64,000 bases of DNA from Treponema parvum (GTDB lineage Bacteria; Spirochaetota; Spirochaetia; Treponematales; Treponemataceae). A model generated the notes under the pieces. It was not told the DNA's origin. It ran no database searches and was given only the letters and a program-made list of their open reading frames with translations. Shown one piece after another: positions 16,979 through 26,386 of this stretch (position 1 is its first letter; every line of letters starts with the position of its first letter). The DNA is taken from the NCBI RefSeq assembly GCF_017893965.1, contig NZ_CP054142.1, positions 930,001 through 994,000 of the forward strand. The letters are read 5' to 3'. The position numbers and the translations under genes are program-made.

Positions 16979-17262
16979 AAAACATATTGAAGTATATTTT
17001 TGTCTGTATCTGCGCCGCAACAGTACCTGCGCTGCTAGTGATAAACAGCATACAGGCGATGCGCTATAAAAAACTTGAAAAAGAAGTGACGGCTTTGGAA
17101 AAAAAACAGGTCGAGCTTGTGGAAGAAAACAAGCGGCTTATTACGGATATAAGTCTTCTTTCCGGTTCTGATCGGATAGAAAGAATCGCTTCGACGGAAT
17201 TGAACATGCACAAGGCGGAAAGCGAAGAAATTGTCCGCGTAGAAATGAAGGGGCGCAACTGA
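16975..17262 (+). CDS. ftsL: FtsL-like cell division protein
   Basis: A 95-residue bitopic protein: a short cytoplasmic N-terminus, one membrane segment (YIFVCICAATVPALLVI) and a periplasmic coiled coil (YKKLEKEVTALEKKQVELVEEN), then a region with DRIERIASTELNMHKAE, the conserved FtsL/DivIC tail. Sequence identity in this family is always low; the assignment rests on size, topology and position between rsmH and murF. FtsL works with FtsQ and FtsB to activate FtsW/FtsI. The start overlaps the rsmH stop (ATGA). Confidence 0.85.
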   Translation: MKNILKYIFVCICAATVPALLVINSIQAMRYKKLEKEVTALEKKQVELVEENKRLITDISLLSGSDRIERIASTELNMHKAESEEIVRVEMKGRN

Positions 17263-17286
17263 CGTGACGAGTGGGGATTTGATAAA

Positions 17287-18909
17287 GTGAATAATGCAAT
17301 GGAAAAAGTAGTACAGTATACGCTTCTCACACTTGATGAGCTTCTGACGGCCGTTGCCGGTTATGTTGTTGGTCGTGAAAGCGGGAATGCTGTATTTACC
17401 TCCGTTGTTACAGACAGCCGCAATGTAAAAACAGACAGCCTTTTTGTGCCTCTTATCGGGGAATTTCAAGACGGTCATAAATACATACCGCAGGCGCTTG
17501 AAAAAGGCGCTTCGGTCGTTTTTGTCGCTCAAAGCGAATACGAAAAAAATAAAGAATATTATGAAAAGTTGGCGAAAGAAGGATTTTCTAAAAGATGTTC
17601 AAGCAGTTGCGATTTTGCAGTTTTTATCTGCGTAAAAAATACGCTCGATGCTTTACAGGCTGCGGCGAAAGCCTATGTAAAAAAATTCCCGAAACTTGTC
17701 AGAATCGGTATTACCGGTTCCAGCGGAAAAACCACTACAAAAGAACTGATCGTGTCGCTGCTTAAACAAAAATACCGTGTCGTATATTCCGAAGGAAATT
17801 TCAATTCGGAAACGGGGCTCCCACTTTCCGTTTTTAAGATTAAAGGCGACGAGCAGATCGGAATTTTTGAAATGGGAATGAACCACAGGGGCGAAATTGA
17901 AAATCTTACGAATATTTTACGCCCGCAGTACGCACTCATCACAAATACAGGAACGGCCCATATCGGTCTGCTGGGATCGAGACGTAATATTGCGGAAGAA
18001 AAGAAAAAAATTTTTAAATATATCGGGAAAGACGGCGCGGCGTTTATTCCCGCAGTGGACGACTTCGTCGATTTTTTGGCGGAAGGAGTTTGCGGTGAAG
18101 TAGTTCGTTTCGGACTCGGTAATTACACGACAGACGCTCCCTGTAACTCGGCTCTAAGCGAGTCGGCGGGTGCGGCCGTTCCGGATCAGAGCGGCGCTTC
18201 GGCTGCGGGTAGTGGACTGGCTGTCAGCGGGAAATCCGGCGCTCCCGTTCCGCCTTTAAAAAACATAACGGATCTGGGAATCCGAGGAACAAAATTCGAT
18301 TACCGCGGGGTTTCCATACATTTGCCTTTGCCCGGCGCATATAATCTTTTAAATGCTTCAGCCGCTATCGCCCTTGCCGAAAAGCTTGAGCTTTCACCGC
18401 CGCAAATAAAAAAAGGTATTGAAAGCGTCGCCGTTATGGAAGGGCGTAATCGTGTTTTCGACTTTACATTCCGCGGAAAAAAAATTACCGTCTTTGAAGA
18501 CTGTTACAACGCAAACCCCGATTCCGTGGAAAAAGTCCTTTCTCTCTGCCTTTCGGTAAAGGGAGCAAAATGTCTTGTGCTCGGTGACATGCTTGAACTT
18601 GGGCAGGAATCAAGCGACGCGCACGCTGCGGTAGGTAAAAGCTGCGTAAAATTTGCATCGGAAAAAGATACGAAATTCATATTTGTCGGCCCTGAAATGC
18701 AAAAAGCCGCAATAGCCGCCGAAGAAAACGGGATAAAAGACATAAGGGTTTTTAAAAGCTATACGGACGAGGATATCAAGACGATAGTTTCGGATGTGGT
18801 TCTTCGCCTTCCGCGCGATACGTTTATTCTTCTCAAGGGTTCTCACGGCATAGGACTTGAGCGCGTCACTAGGCAACTGCAAAATATGCTGCGGGAGGCT
18901 GAAAAATGA
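17287..18909 (+). CDS. murF: UDP-MurNAc-tripeptide:D-Ala-D-Ala ligase MurF
   Basis: Adds D-alanyl-D-alanine to the UDP-MurNAc tripeptide, the last cytoplasmic step of the peptidoglycan precursor. A 540-residue Mur ligase with P-loop GITGSSGKTTTKE (about 140), a metal-site stretch FEMGMNHRGEIE, the ITNTGTAHIG motif and C-terminal DCYNANPDS and LGDMLELG. Start is GTG with GTGGGG upstream; a Met at 17299 is a close alternative. Unusually, residues about 284-328 are a low-complexity Ala/Ser/Gly/Pro insertion between the central-domain strands. The stop overlaps the ftsW start (ATGA). Confidence 0.95.
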   Translation: MNNAMEKVVQYTLLTLDELLTAVAGYVVGRESGNAVFTSVVTDSRNVKTDSLFVPLIGEFQDGHKYIPQALEKGASVVFVAQSEYEKNKEYYEKLAKEGFSKRCSSSCDFAVFICVKNTLDALQAAAKAYVKKFPKLVRIGITGSSGKTTTKELIVSLLKQKYRVVYSEGNFNSETGLPLSVFKIKGDEQIGIFEMGMNHRGEIENLTNILRPQYALITNTGTAHIGLLGSRRNIAEEKKKIFKYIGKDGAAFIPAVDDFVDFLAEGVCGEVVRFGLGNYTTDAPCNSALSESAGAAVPDQSGASAAGSGLAVSGKSGAPVPPLKNITDLGIRGTKFDYRGVSIHLPLPGAYNLLNASAAIALAEKLELSPPQIKKGIESVAVMEGRNRVFDFTFRGKKITVFEDCYNANPDSVEKVLSLCLSVKGAKCLVLGDMLELGQESSDAHAAVGKSCVKFASEKDTKFIFVGPEMQKAAIAAEENGIKDIRVFKSYTDEDIKTIVSDVVLRLPRDTFILLKGSHGIGLERVTRQLQNMLREAEK

Positions 18910-20084
18910 ATACGTATAATTTTTTTGCCGAGCGTCCCGTGTCGGGCTACAGGCAGGCGGATAAGGTTTTCATTTTTTTTGTGATACTCATGTGGGGAAT
19001 CGGTATAGCCACGCTGCTTGTGTGCGCCGAAAATTCGGCTCAGCGTATTTTCGGGGATTCGCTTTATTTTGTAAAACGACAATTGGTAAGCTCGATGATA
19101 GGATTTGTGCTTTTTGCGCTGTTTGCCGTTGTAAATATAAAAACAATAAGATCGCTTTTGCCCCTTATGGTTTTGGGAACTTTAATCTTGTGCATGCTGA
19201 CTTTTTTTCCGGGCATAGGCATAGAAAAAAAAGGGGCCGTCCGTTGGGTTAGGCTTCCGGGAGTTTCCACTTTTCAGCCTTCGGAGCTGGTAAAGTTTAC
19301 GGTCATTTTGTTTTTGGCCAATCTGTTCGATAAACAGGCTCAAATTCCCGATTTAACTAAGCGTTCCGTTTTTCCTGCGGTTATAGGTTTGGCAGTCTTT
19401 GTGGGAATAGTTTTTTTGCAGAAGGATTTTTCTACAGGATTTTTTATTTTCGCTATAGGAATAGTGTTGTTCTTTGTGTCTGGCGCAAAGCTTTCGTGGC
19501 TCATACCTTTTTCATTTTTGGCCGTCCCCATGGCTTTTTTGATGATTTCCTTGGAACCGTACAGAATGAACAGGCTTATAGCGTTTTTAAAACCTACGGA
19601 AGATTTGCAGGGAATAAATTATCAGTCTTTCGCTTCCCGCCGTTCGATAAATGCCGGAGGTTTTTGGGGACAGGGAATAGGAGCCGGCTTGTCAAAATTA
19701 AACGGTATTCCTGAAATACAGACTGATTATATTTTTGCAGGATGGACTGAAGCTACCGGATTTTTAGGCGTATTGATCTATATGTTTTTATTGGTGCTGT
19801 TCGCTTCAAGGGCGTATAAGATCGCCCTTTCGTGCAAGAACAGGTTCGCCGCCATAGGCGCTTTCGGATGCGCTACGGCGATATTCGTTCAATCGCTTTT
19901 AAATTGTGCGGTTGTGAGCGGAGTTGTTCCCAGCACGGGAATAACGTTGCCGTTTTTTTCTTCGGGCGGCTCGTCCATGATGGTGACGCTGGCTATGTGC
20001 GGTTTTATAGTAAATGCGTCGCGGACGGAATTTGATACAGGTTTGATAACGGAAAATATACATGGGGTAAACGATTATGAGTGA
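18906..20084 (+). CDS. ftsW: Septal peptidoglycan glycosyltransferase FtsW
   Basis: A SEDS-family polytopic membrane enzyme that polymerises lipid II at the septum together with a class B PBP. The 392 residues contain about ten membrane segments. Family motifs are VRWVRLPGVSTFQPSELVKF, SRRSINAGGFWGQGIG, GIPEIQTDYIFA and STGITLPFFSSGGSS. It overlaps murF by four bases and runs into ftsQ with an eight-base overlap, so the division proteins are coupled. No ftsI/PBP gene lies in this cluster. Confidence 0.96.
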   Translation: MNTYNFFAERPVSGYRQADKVFIFFVILMWGIGIATLLVCAENSAQRIFGDSLYFVKRQLVSSMIGFVLFALFAVVNIKTIRSLLPLMVLGTLILCMLTFFPGIGIEKKGAVRWVRLPGVSTFQPSELVKFTVILFLANLFDKQAQIPDLTKRSVFPAVIGLAVFVGIVFLQKDFSTGFFIFAIGIVLFFVSGAKLSWLIPFSFLAVPMAFLMISLEPYRMNRLIAFLKPTEDLQGINYQSFASRRSINAGGFWGQGIGAGLSKLNGIPEIQTDYIFAGWTEATGFLGVLIYMFLLVLFASRAYKIALSCKNRFAAIGAFGCATAIFVQSLLNCAVVSGVVPSTGITLPFFSSGGSSMMVTLAMCGFIVNASRTEFDTGLITENIHGVNDYE

Positions 20085-20976
20085 TGTACGCTTCGCGTCT
20101 TTTGCCGCGCCGGGCGCAAAACGACAGTCCTTCGGTTCTCTTTCATACGCACATAAGGATGCCATTCGCGATGAGGATAAAATATCGCCTGAAAAGGCTG
20201 CAGATAAAAAACATATTTCCGCGCTGAAAATAATATTTATCATCTTATGTTTTTGCCTCTTGCTTGAAGGCCTTGCTTACAAGGTAGTGCTTCCTCTCAT
20301 GCGCTATCCTGCGATAGAATTTTCCGGCATAAAAAATTATTCCGAACAGGAATTGACTGCCGTCATATATTCGGGGCAAAAATCGTCTTGGCTTAATTTT
20401 GATACGGGCCGCGCGGCGGCCGCATTGTCCTCACTGTCCGCAGTAGAAAGCGTTTCTGTGTCAAAACATTTTCCCGACACTATAAGCGTTACCGTAACGG
20501 AGAGAAGTCCCGTAGCTTTAACATTTATAACAATGGACGGACGCAGCGTGCCTGTTCAAATAGACAAAAATGGTGTATTATTCAGTCCTAATGCCGAAAG
20601 TCCGGTTTCTGACAGAACAATTCCGATTGTTTCAGGCTTGCCGGTAGAACATTTGACCGACGGTATGCGGATTCCTCAAAAATACCGCAGGCTGATAGAT
20701 CAGATATCCGACATAAGGAAATTGTCGCAAAAATATTTTGCGGCGATTTCGGAAATTTGCGTCGTTCCTAAGGAGTACGGAAATTACGAACTCGTCCTGT
20801 ATCCTGTGGGATCGCGGACGAGGGTTTTGACCGATCGCTCTTTAAGCGAAGAAGCGCTGCAGTATATGATGGTTGTCTTGGATATTGTAAAGTCTCTCGA
20901 TTCCGGCGTTTCGGAAATAGATCTGCGCTACGGCTCGGTTTCTTATCGTACTGACGGCAGGTGGAGGCGACCTTGA
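20077..20976 (+). CDS. ftsQ: Cell division protein FtsQ/DivIB
   Basis: A bitopic division protein. The cytoplasmic N-terminal tail (about 48 residues) is followed by a single membrane segment (IIFIILCFCLLLEGLAYKVVL) and a POTRA domain starting at PAIEFSGIKNYSEQEL, then the FtsQ beta domain with VTERSPVALTF and a long C-terminal strand region. It links FtsL/FtsB to the early divisome. The length of about 299 residues fits. The end overlaps the start region of ftsA. Confidence 0.92.
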   Translation: MSDVRFASFAAPGAKRQSFGSLSYAHKDAIRDEDKISPEKAADKKHISALKIIFIILCFCLLLEGLAYKVVLPLMRYPAIEFSGIKNYSEQELTAVIYSGQKSSWLNFDTGRAAAALSSLSAVESVSVSKHFPDTISVTVTERSPVALTFITMDGRSVPVQIDKNGVLFSPNAESPVSDRTIPIVSGLPVEHLTDGMRIPQKYRRLIDQISDIRKLSQKYFAAISEICVVPKEYGNYELVLYPVGSRTRVLTDRSLSEEALQYMMVVLDIVKSLDSGVSEIDLRYGSVSYRTDGRWRRP

Positions 20977-22229
20977 GTATTGTTGTTGGGTTGGATGTAG
21001 GTACAAGTTTTATCCGTGCCGCGCTCGGAGAGATTCACGATGACGGAAGTGTGGAAATACTCGGAACGGCGCAAAGACCCTCTGTGGGGCTCAGAAACGG
21101 CGTTATCGTAAATATTGAAGCCGCATGCAAGGTCATAAAGGAAACCATAGAAGCCTCTGAACAGAGCGCAGGTTACGAAGTAACTTCCTGCGTTACGGGC
21201 ATAGGCGGCGCGCAAACCGAAAGTCTTAATCAAGGCGGTTCTGCGGCTATAGCTTCCCACGGCAAGGGCCGACGTGAAATAAATCAATCCGACATAGACC
21301 GTGCGATAGAAATGGCTACGGCCGTTTACATTCCGCTGGATCGCGAAATGCTGCACATCATCCCCCGTGAATATTTTGTGGATAATCTTTCTTACGGAAT
21401 AAACCCACCCGTGCACACGATAGGCGCTCGTTTAAAAGCCGAAGTGCACATAGTGACGGCTTCAAAGACGGCCGTGATGAACATACGATCATGCATAAAC
21501 CGAGCCGGTTACCGGCTGGATAATATTATGCTTAAAACTCTGGCGGCCACGCAGACGGTCATGCATGAAGATGAAATGGAACTGGGCTCTATTTTAATCG
21601 ATATGGGCGCCGGAACTACCGACGTGCTGGTTTTAATACACGGCGCTCCCGTCTGCTCCGTGTCGATCGCCGTAGGGGGAAATCTCGTTACAAACGATAT
21701 AGCCATTGTAAAAGGAATTCCAACCGCAGAAGCCGAAAAAATAAAAACCGCTTCCGGCTGCTGTTGGTTTGACGGTATCGAAGAGGATCTTCAGGTGATA
21801 TTGCCGGGTATAGGAGGCAGACCGCCTGAAGAAACGTCTACGGCCGAACTTTGCCGAATAATTCAGCCGCGCGTAGAAGAAATTTTTTCAATGGTTCGCA
21901 GCGCGGTTGTGAGAAAGGCTAATTTGACGCAGCTTTCGGGCAATATAATATTGACAGGCGGCGGAGCGCAGATGAGGGGAGTCGTGGAGCTCGCTCAAAA
22001 CGTATTCGGTACGACTGCCGTCCGTATAGGGATTCCTGAAAAGCTCGGCGGTATAGAAGAAGACTACCGCAGAGCCGACTACGCCACAGTGATAGGCTTG
22101 ATAGAAAGCTGCAAGGATCTTGTAAGCGCCCGGGACGGCAAAAAAAAGAAGCGAGCACAGAATGCGGCGCGTCCTGAACAAAGTGAAAATGAAGGTATTC
22201 TTAAAAAGATAAAAAATATGTTTTTTTGA
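20973..22229 (+). CDS. ftsA: Cell division protein FtsA
   Basis: Actin-like ATPase that tethers FtsZ to the membrane. Motifs include VVGLDVGTSFIRAALGE, the 1C-domain stretch ATAVYIPLDREMLHIIPREYFVD, the phosphate-2 loop ILIDMGAGTTDVLV, the adenosine loop ILTGGGAQMRGV and a C-terminal amphipathic helix ILKKIKNMFF, the membrane-targeting sequence. I start it at the TTG at 20973, preceded by GGAGGCG at 20963-20969, which overlaps the ftsQ stop. An in-frame GTG at 20961 would consume that ribosome site. Confidence 0.95.
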   Translation: MSIVVGLDVGTSFIRAALGEIHDDGSVEILGTAQRPSVGLRNGVIVNIEAACKVIKETIEASEQSAGYEVTSCVTGIGGAQTESLNQGGSAAIASHGKGRREINQSDIDRAIEMATAVYIPLDREMLHIIPREYFVDNLSYGINPPVHTIGARLKAEVHIVTASKTAVMNIRSCINRAGYRLDNIMLKTLAATQTVMHEDEMELGSILIDMGAGTTDVLVLIHGAPVCSVSIAVGGNLVTNDIAIVKGIPTAEAEKIKTASGCCWFDGIEEDLQVILPGIGGRPPEETSTAELCRIIQPRVEEIFSMVRSAVVRKANLTQLSGNIILTGGGAQMRGVVELAQNVFGTTAVRIGIPEKLGGIEEDYRRADYATVIGLIESCKDLVSARDGKKKKRAQNAARPEQSENEGILKKIKNMFF

Positions 22230-22292
22230 TAGGTGTCGGCGCTTTTTAAGAACTTACTTTTAAGGCGCTTCCGATACCGATGTGGAGGGGAT

Positions 22293-23684
22293 ATGCTTGA
22301 AAATTTTGAAGTTTTAAATGACTTTGCTGAGGGGCTTAAAAGAAGTCCTACTGTCATGAAAGTAATAGGCTGCGGCGGCGGAGGTTCGAACGCCGTAAAC
22401 CGGATGATAGATGCAAATATTGAAAATGTTGAATTTATCGTTTTGAATACGGACGCGCAGGCGCTGAGCGAATCTAAGGCGCCCAGAAAAATTCCCATAG
22501 GACAAAAACTTACGGGCGGATTGGGTTCCGGGTTCTGCCCTGAAATCGGCGAAAAAGCCGCAGAGGAAGACAGCGAATCGATACGCAATGCGCTTAAGGG
22601 TTCAGACATGGTCTTTATCACTGCGGGAATGGGCGGCGGCACCGGTACGGGTTCCGCTCCCGTAGTGGCGCGCATCGCAAAAGAGATGGGCATTTTAACC
22701 GTAGGAGTCGTCACCTTGCCCTTCGACTTTGAAGGGCGAATGCGCCGCGAAGTTGCTGAAGAAGGCGTAAAAAAACTCCGCGGAGAAGTGGATTCCCTCA
22801 TCGTTATTCCCAATCAGCATCTTTTAAAAATGGACGATAAAAAGATGACGTTCCGCGAAGCCTTCCTCATGGCGGACGACGTGCTTCGCCAGGGAGTTCA
22901 GGGAATTTCGAGCGTCATCACAAAGCCCGGAATAGTGAATATAGATTTTGCCGACGTAAAGCGCACTATGCAGGGACAGGGGAATGTCATTTTCGGCGTA
23001 GGGCTTGGCACTGGCGAAAACCGCTGTGTGGACGCGGCCACTAAGGCCATAAAAAATCCTTTGCTTGAAGATTCAAGCATTGACGGTGCGAAAAACATAC
23101 TCATAAATATCTGTTCCGGCGACGATATTCCCATGATGGAAATCGATGAAATAGTAAATATAATAACCGCTTCAGCCGACCCGGTTCACAACGTGTTCTG
23201 GGGGCAGGTACACGACGCGGATTTGGGCGATTCCGTCAGCGTTACCGTGATCGCTACAGGGTTTTCTTCCCGTTCCTCGGGAAATGGAACGCCTGCGGAC
23301 AAAATTTCAAAGAGTAAAATTATTTCAAATGAAAATGTTCTCAGCTACGGCGATTTTGACATAATTTCAAGACCGCAGGCGGAGCATTCTTACGTTTCAA
23401 ACACGGCGACAAAGGCGTCTTCAGCGGCGGCTTCCGATGTTAAGGGAAACCGCTCTTCAGGATTTTTGTTTGACGAAACGGGAGAGCCCGTCGCCGTTTC
23501 GACCGCACCGTCGTCATCGGGAGGATCGAATTTGGGGAGTGCGCTCGCTCATTCGGTTTCAAGGTCATCGAATATTTCGTTGTCGCCGCCGGCAGGTTTT
23601 AACGCTTCTTCGGACGATATCAACCAGCCTGCCTGCTGGCGTAATGCCGGACTGAGCCGTACGATCAATTTGAGCGTAGACTGA
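22293..23684 (+). CDS. ftsZ: Cell division protein FtsZ
   Basis: Tubulin-like GTPase forming the Z ring. It has [13 protein letters not shown], the tubulin signature [15 protein letters not shown], the T7 loop [11 protein letters not shown] and a long variable C-terminal linker rich in Ser and Ala (about residues 340-440). It ends in NQPACWRN...INLSVD, with the PACWRN stretch resembling the PAFLR-type peptide that binds FtsA. The ATG at 22293 has a strong GGAGG four bases upstream; an upstream in-frame GTG at 22233 has no such support. About 463 residues. Confidence 0.96.
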   Translation: MLENFEVLNDFAEGLKRSPTVMKVIGCGGGGSNAVNRMIDANIENVEFIVLNTDAQALSESKAPRKIPIGQKLTGGLGSGFCPEIGEKAAEEDSESIRNALKGSDMVFITAGMGGGTGTGSAPVVARIAKEMGILTVGVVTLPFDFEGRMRREVAEEGVKKLRGEVDSLIVIPNQHLLKMDDKKMTFREAFLMADDVLRQGVQGISSVITKPGIVNIDFADVKRTMQGQGNVIFGVGLGTGENRCVDAATKAIKNPLLEDSSIDGAKNILINICSGDDIPMMEIDEIVNIITASADPVHNVFWGQVHDADLGDSVSVTVIATGFSSRSSGNGTPADKISKSKIISNENVLSYGDFDIISRPQAEHSYVSNTATKASSAAASDVKGNRSSGFLFDETGEPVAVSTAPSSSGGSNLGSALAHSVSRSSNISLSPPAGFNASSDDINQPACWRNAGLSRTINLSVD

Positions 23685-23688
23685 CTTT

Positions 23689-24594
23689 ATGAGTGAAGAA
23701 AGACTGACTGCGGATGTCATGCTTTCAAGGTTTTACACGGATCTTATAATGGTTTTTCGCCGATCCGAACTTACGGCGCAAACATATAAAACCGCCGTAA
23801 GTGAGTTTTTTAAATGGTGCGGTAAAGAACGCCTAAAGTTAAAAGAAATCGGAGCAAACGATCTGTTGTACTATTTGGCTTTTCGCAAAACGGAGGGGTG
23901 TTCCGAACTTACGCTTGCCAAAGATATTTCGGCGCTGCGTTCGTTCGGTTCATATCTGGTAAGAACAGGCTTTTGGACTGAAAATGACGCTCTTTTGCTT
24001 GACCGGCCTAAGGCTTCACGGCTTTTGCCGGATGTTTTGTCGCCCAGGCAGGTAGAACTCATACTATCCGCCATAGATGTTTCAAAACCTTTGGGCATAC
24101 GCGACCGTGCGCTTTTTGAGCTTATCTATTCCTGCGGACTTCGCATAAGCGAAGCCGCATCGCTTTTGGTAAATGACGTGCACATGAACGAAAGAGTTCT
24201 TATGGTTCACGGTAAGGGCGATAAGGAAAGACTTGTGCCGTTCGGAGACGCCGCAGCAGAGTGTTTGGAGCTTTATATGAAATCGGTGCGCCCCTCGTTG
24301 GCAGGACGGAAAAATCCGGCGGAAGTTTTTTTAAATTACCGCGGAGAGCCGATTTCAAGAAAGGGAATTTGGAAAAAGTTTAAGGAACTTGAAATCCTTT
24401 CGGGCGTTCATGCTAAAGTACATACGCTGCGCCATTCGTTTGCGACGCATCTTTTGTCGGGCGGAGCCGATCTGAGATCGGTACAGGAATTGCTCGGGCA
24501 CAGCGATCTGTCTACTACGCAGATATACACGCATGTAAACGACAGGCAGCTTGAAAATTGTCATAGGGAATATTTCCCCGGGCACAAAAAATGA
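23689..24594 (+). CDS. Tyrosine recombinase XerC/XerD family, first copy
   Basis: A site-specific recombinase of 301 residues, the size and layout of Xer proteins that resolve chromosome dimers at dif. The N-terminal SAM-like core-binding domain is followed by a catalytic domain with R (YSCGLRISEAA), K (GKGDKERLVP), HxxR (HTLRHSFATH), H (LLGHSDLSTTQ) and the nucleophile Tyr (IYTHV). It starts four bases after ftsZ. A second Xer-type gene lies 4 kb downstream; which one plays the XerC role and which XerD cannot be settled here. Confidence 0.93.
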   Translation: MSEERLTADVMLSRFYTDLIMVFRRSELTAQTYKTAVSEFFKWCGKERLKLKEIGANDLLYYLAFRKTEGCSELTLAKDISALRSFGSYLVRTGFWTENDALLLDRPKASRLLPDVLSPRQVELILSAIDVSKPLGIRDRALFELIYSCGLRISEAASLLVNDVHMNERVLMVHGKGDKERLVPFGDAAAECLELYMKSVRPSLAGRKNPAEVFLNYRGEPISRKGIWKKFKELEILSGVHAKVHTLRHSFATHLLSGGADLRSVQELLGHSDLSTTQIYTHVNDRQLENCHREYFPGHKK

Positions 24595-24606
24595 GGTAGT
24601 ACGGCG

Positions 24607-25332
24607 ATGAAAAAAGTTTATTTTTTTTGCAGTTTGACATGGCTTGTTTTTTTATTTATGGGATGCGCAAAGAGTAACAAGACGATCATCCGGCAGCAGC
24701 ATTTTGAAGAAGGCGTACAGAGTCCTACTACGGTAGAGGAATTAAAAAACGCGATAGCGAAATATCAAAACCGCGTCGCTGATATTCAGCTGGCGCAGGC
24801 TCAGATCGGCATATGGTATAAGATTTTGGGAACCCGCTACCTTGACAATAAGATGTACGGGGAAGCCTTAAAAACATTTCAAAAAGCTATAGAATATTTT
24901 CCCACGAACCAGAATTTGTATTATTACGTGGGACTTTGCGCCGGTTACATGGCTCACTCTGCCTTAGATTACGACGCCACTGCTTCAGACACCAAAAAAT
25001 ACAATTATTTAAAGCTCTCGGAATCCGCATATCTTGAAGCCCTTCGCATAGAACCGCGCTACGCGAGAGCCTTATACGGTCTTTCGATCCTGTACGTATT
25101 TGAACTTGACGAAAATGAAAAGGCGGTGCCTCTGCTTGAAAAGCTCCTTACGATTGAAACACGAAATGTCGACGCAATGTTCGTTCTTGCGCGCGCCTAT
25201 TATTCCACATATGAATTTGACAAAGCCGCGGCCGTTTATGATAAAATAATCCAAACCACAAAGTCGGACGAACGAAAAAAAGAAGCACAGGCCAATAAGA
25301 AGATCGTGTTAGACGCCGCTTATGCAAAATGA
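24607..25332 (+). CDS. TPR-containing lipoprotein
   Basis: A 241-residue lipoprotein: a lipobox LFMGC at about 17-20 follows the hydrophobic leader, so Cys20 would be lipidated. The mature part carries three or more tetratricopeptide repeats, for example GEALKTFQKAIEYFPTN, SESAYLEALRIEPRYARALYGL and KAAAVYDKIIQTTKSDERKKE. TPR lipoproteins generally act as protein-protein scaffolds at the membrane; the partner is unknown. It has GAGG upstream of the ATG and overlaps the dprA start by 11 bases. Confidence 0.88.
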   Translation: MKKVYFFCSLTWLVFLFMGCAKSNKTIIRQQHFEEGVQSPTTVEELKNAIAKYQNRVADIQLAQAQIGIWYKILGTRYLDNKMYGEALKTFQKAIEYFPTNQNLYYYVGLCAGYMAHSALDYDATASDTKKYNYLKLSESAYLEALRIEPRYARALYGLSILYVFELDENEKAVPLLEKLLTIETRNVDAMFVLARAYYSTYEFDKAAAVYDKIIQTTKSDERKKEAQANKKIVLDAAYAK

Positions 25333-26386
25333 AAGTAAAAAGCTTTTGATCCTATGCCTCTCGCAGGCGCATTTTTTAACGCTTCAAGAAAAGATAATTT
25401 TGCTGAAAAATCTTGACAGTGCGGACGACATTGCGTTACTTTCTTTAAAAGACGTTTCCGGTATTATAGGGAGAAAACCGCCAAGAGCGAAATGGGACGG
25501 TAAGACGGCTCTTCATGACGCAGGGGCCGCGTCCGCAATCATTGAAAAGCGGGGAATATCGTATTCAGTGTATGGGGATAAAGATTATCCTTTTTTGCTT
25601 ACGGAAATTCCTGACGCGCCGTTCGTTTTGTTTTACAGGGGTGATATTTCCGTGCTCGGTAAAAACTGCGTTTCCGTAGTGGGAACGAGGCGGCTAACAC
25701 AGGAAGGAGCTAAGGCTGCACACGATTTTGCTTACGACGCCGTAACTGACGGGGCTACCGTAGTTTCAGGTCTCGCTTACGGCGCCGACGGTAAGGCCCA
25801 CGAAGGCGCCGTCGATGTGTTTTACGCACTGTGCGAAAAATTCGGGGCGGAAAGAACAGGCGCCGGTCATCTTACCGGCGGAAAATTATGCGGTAAAACG
25901 GCCGCAGTGCTGCCGTGCGGAATAGATACTGTAATTCCTTCGGCGCATAAAAGATTGGCAGCTCGTATTCTGGAAACCGGCGGATGCCTTTTGAGCGAAT
26001 ATCTGCCGGGTACCGGCGCCGAGCCGTGGCGCTTTGTTCAGCGCAATAGAATCATTGCGGGGCTGTCGCCTGCGACGGTAGTAATACAAGCGCCTGCCGG
26101 AAGCGGAGCCCTTTTGACGGCGGATTTTGCGTTGGGCTATGACCGCGACGTATTGTTTCATGAGAGCGCGCTCTGTCACGCTGCGCAGATGACTTCGCAA
26201 GCGGTTGAAAAACAACTGGAGATTAAAGTTGCTCGCGGTGAAAAAAGTGAGTATAAGTTAAGGCAGACTGTCAAGCGCTACCTTGACGACGGAGCGCCGG
26301 TCATAAAAAGCTATGACGATTATAAGATTTGCATTGGAGAAGTTCCGGGAGATCGCGCTTCCGGGCGTTTTCGGGAAGGTGTGTGA
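25322..26386 (+). CDS. dprA: DNA-processing protein DprA/Smf
   Basis: A Rossmann-fold protein that loads RecA onto single-stranded DNA in transformation and recombination. The conserved core is present: NCVSVVGTRRLTQEG, VSGLAYGADGKAHEGA, AVLPCGIDTVIPSAHKRLA and FVQRNRIIAGLSPATVVIQAP. A roughly 25-residue insertion lies between the GADG motif and the LPCGID strand, and there is no evident C-terminal winged helix. No com genes are near it, so a general recombination role is as likely as competence. The stop overlaps the topA start. Confidence 0.93.
   Translation: MQNESKKLLILCLSQAHFLTLQEKIILLKNLDSADDIALLSLKDVSGIIGRKPPRAKWDGKTALHDAGAASAIIEKRGISYSVYGDKDYPFLLTEIPDAPFVLFYRGDISVLGKNCVSVVGTRRLTQEGAKAAHDFAYDAVTDGATVVSGLAYGADGKAHEGAVDVFYALCEKFGAERTGAGHLTGGKLCGKTAAVLPCGIDTVIPSAHKRLAARILETGGCLLSEYLPGTGAEPWRFVQRNRIIAGLSPATVVIQAPAGSGALLTADFALGYDRDVLFHESALCHAAQMTSQAVEKQLEIKVARGEKSEYKLRQTVKRYLDDGAPVIKSYDDYKICIGEVPGDRASGRFREGV

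Noticed and set aside
21919-22158. Various long antisense frames inside ftsA, hslU, topA and other genes
   Set aside because: They are shadows of well-supported genes on the opposite strand or frame, with Arg/Ser-rich compositions and no recognisable motifs.
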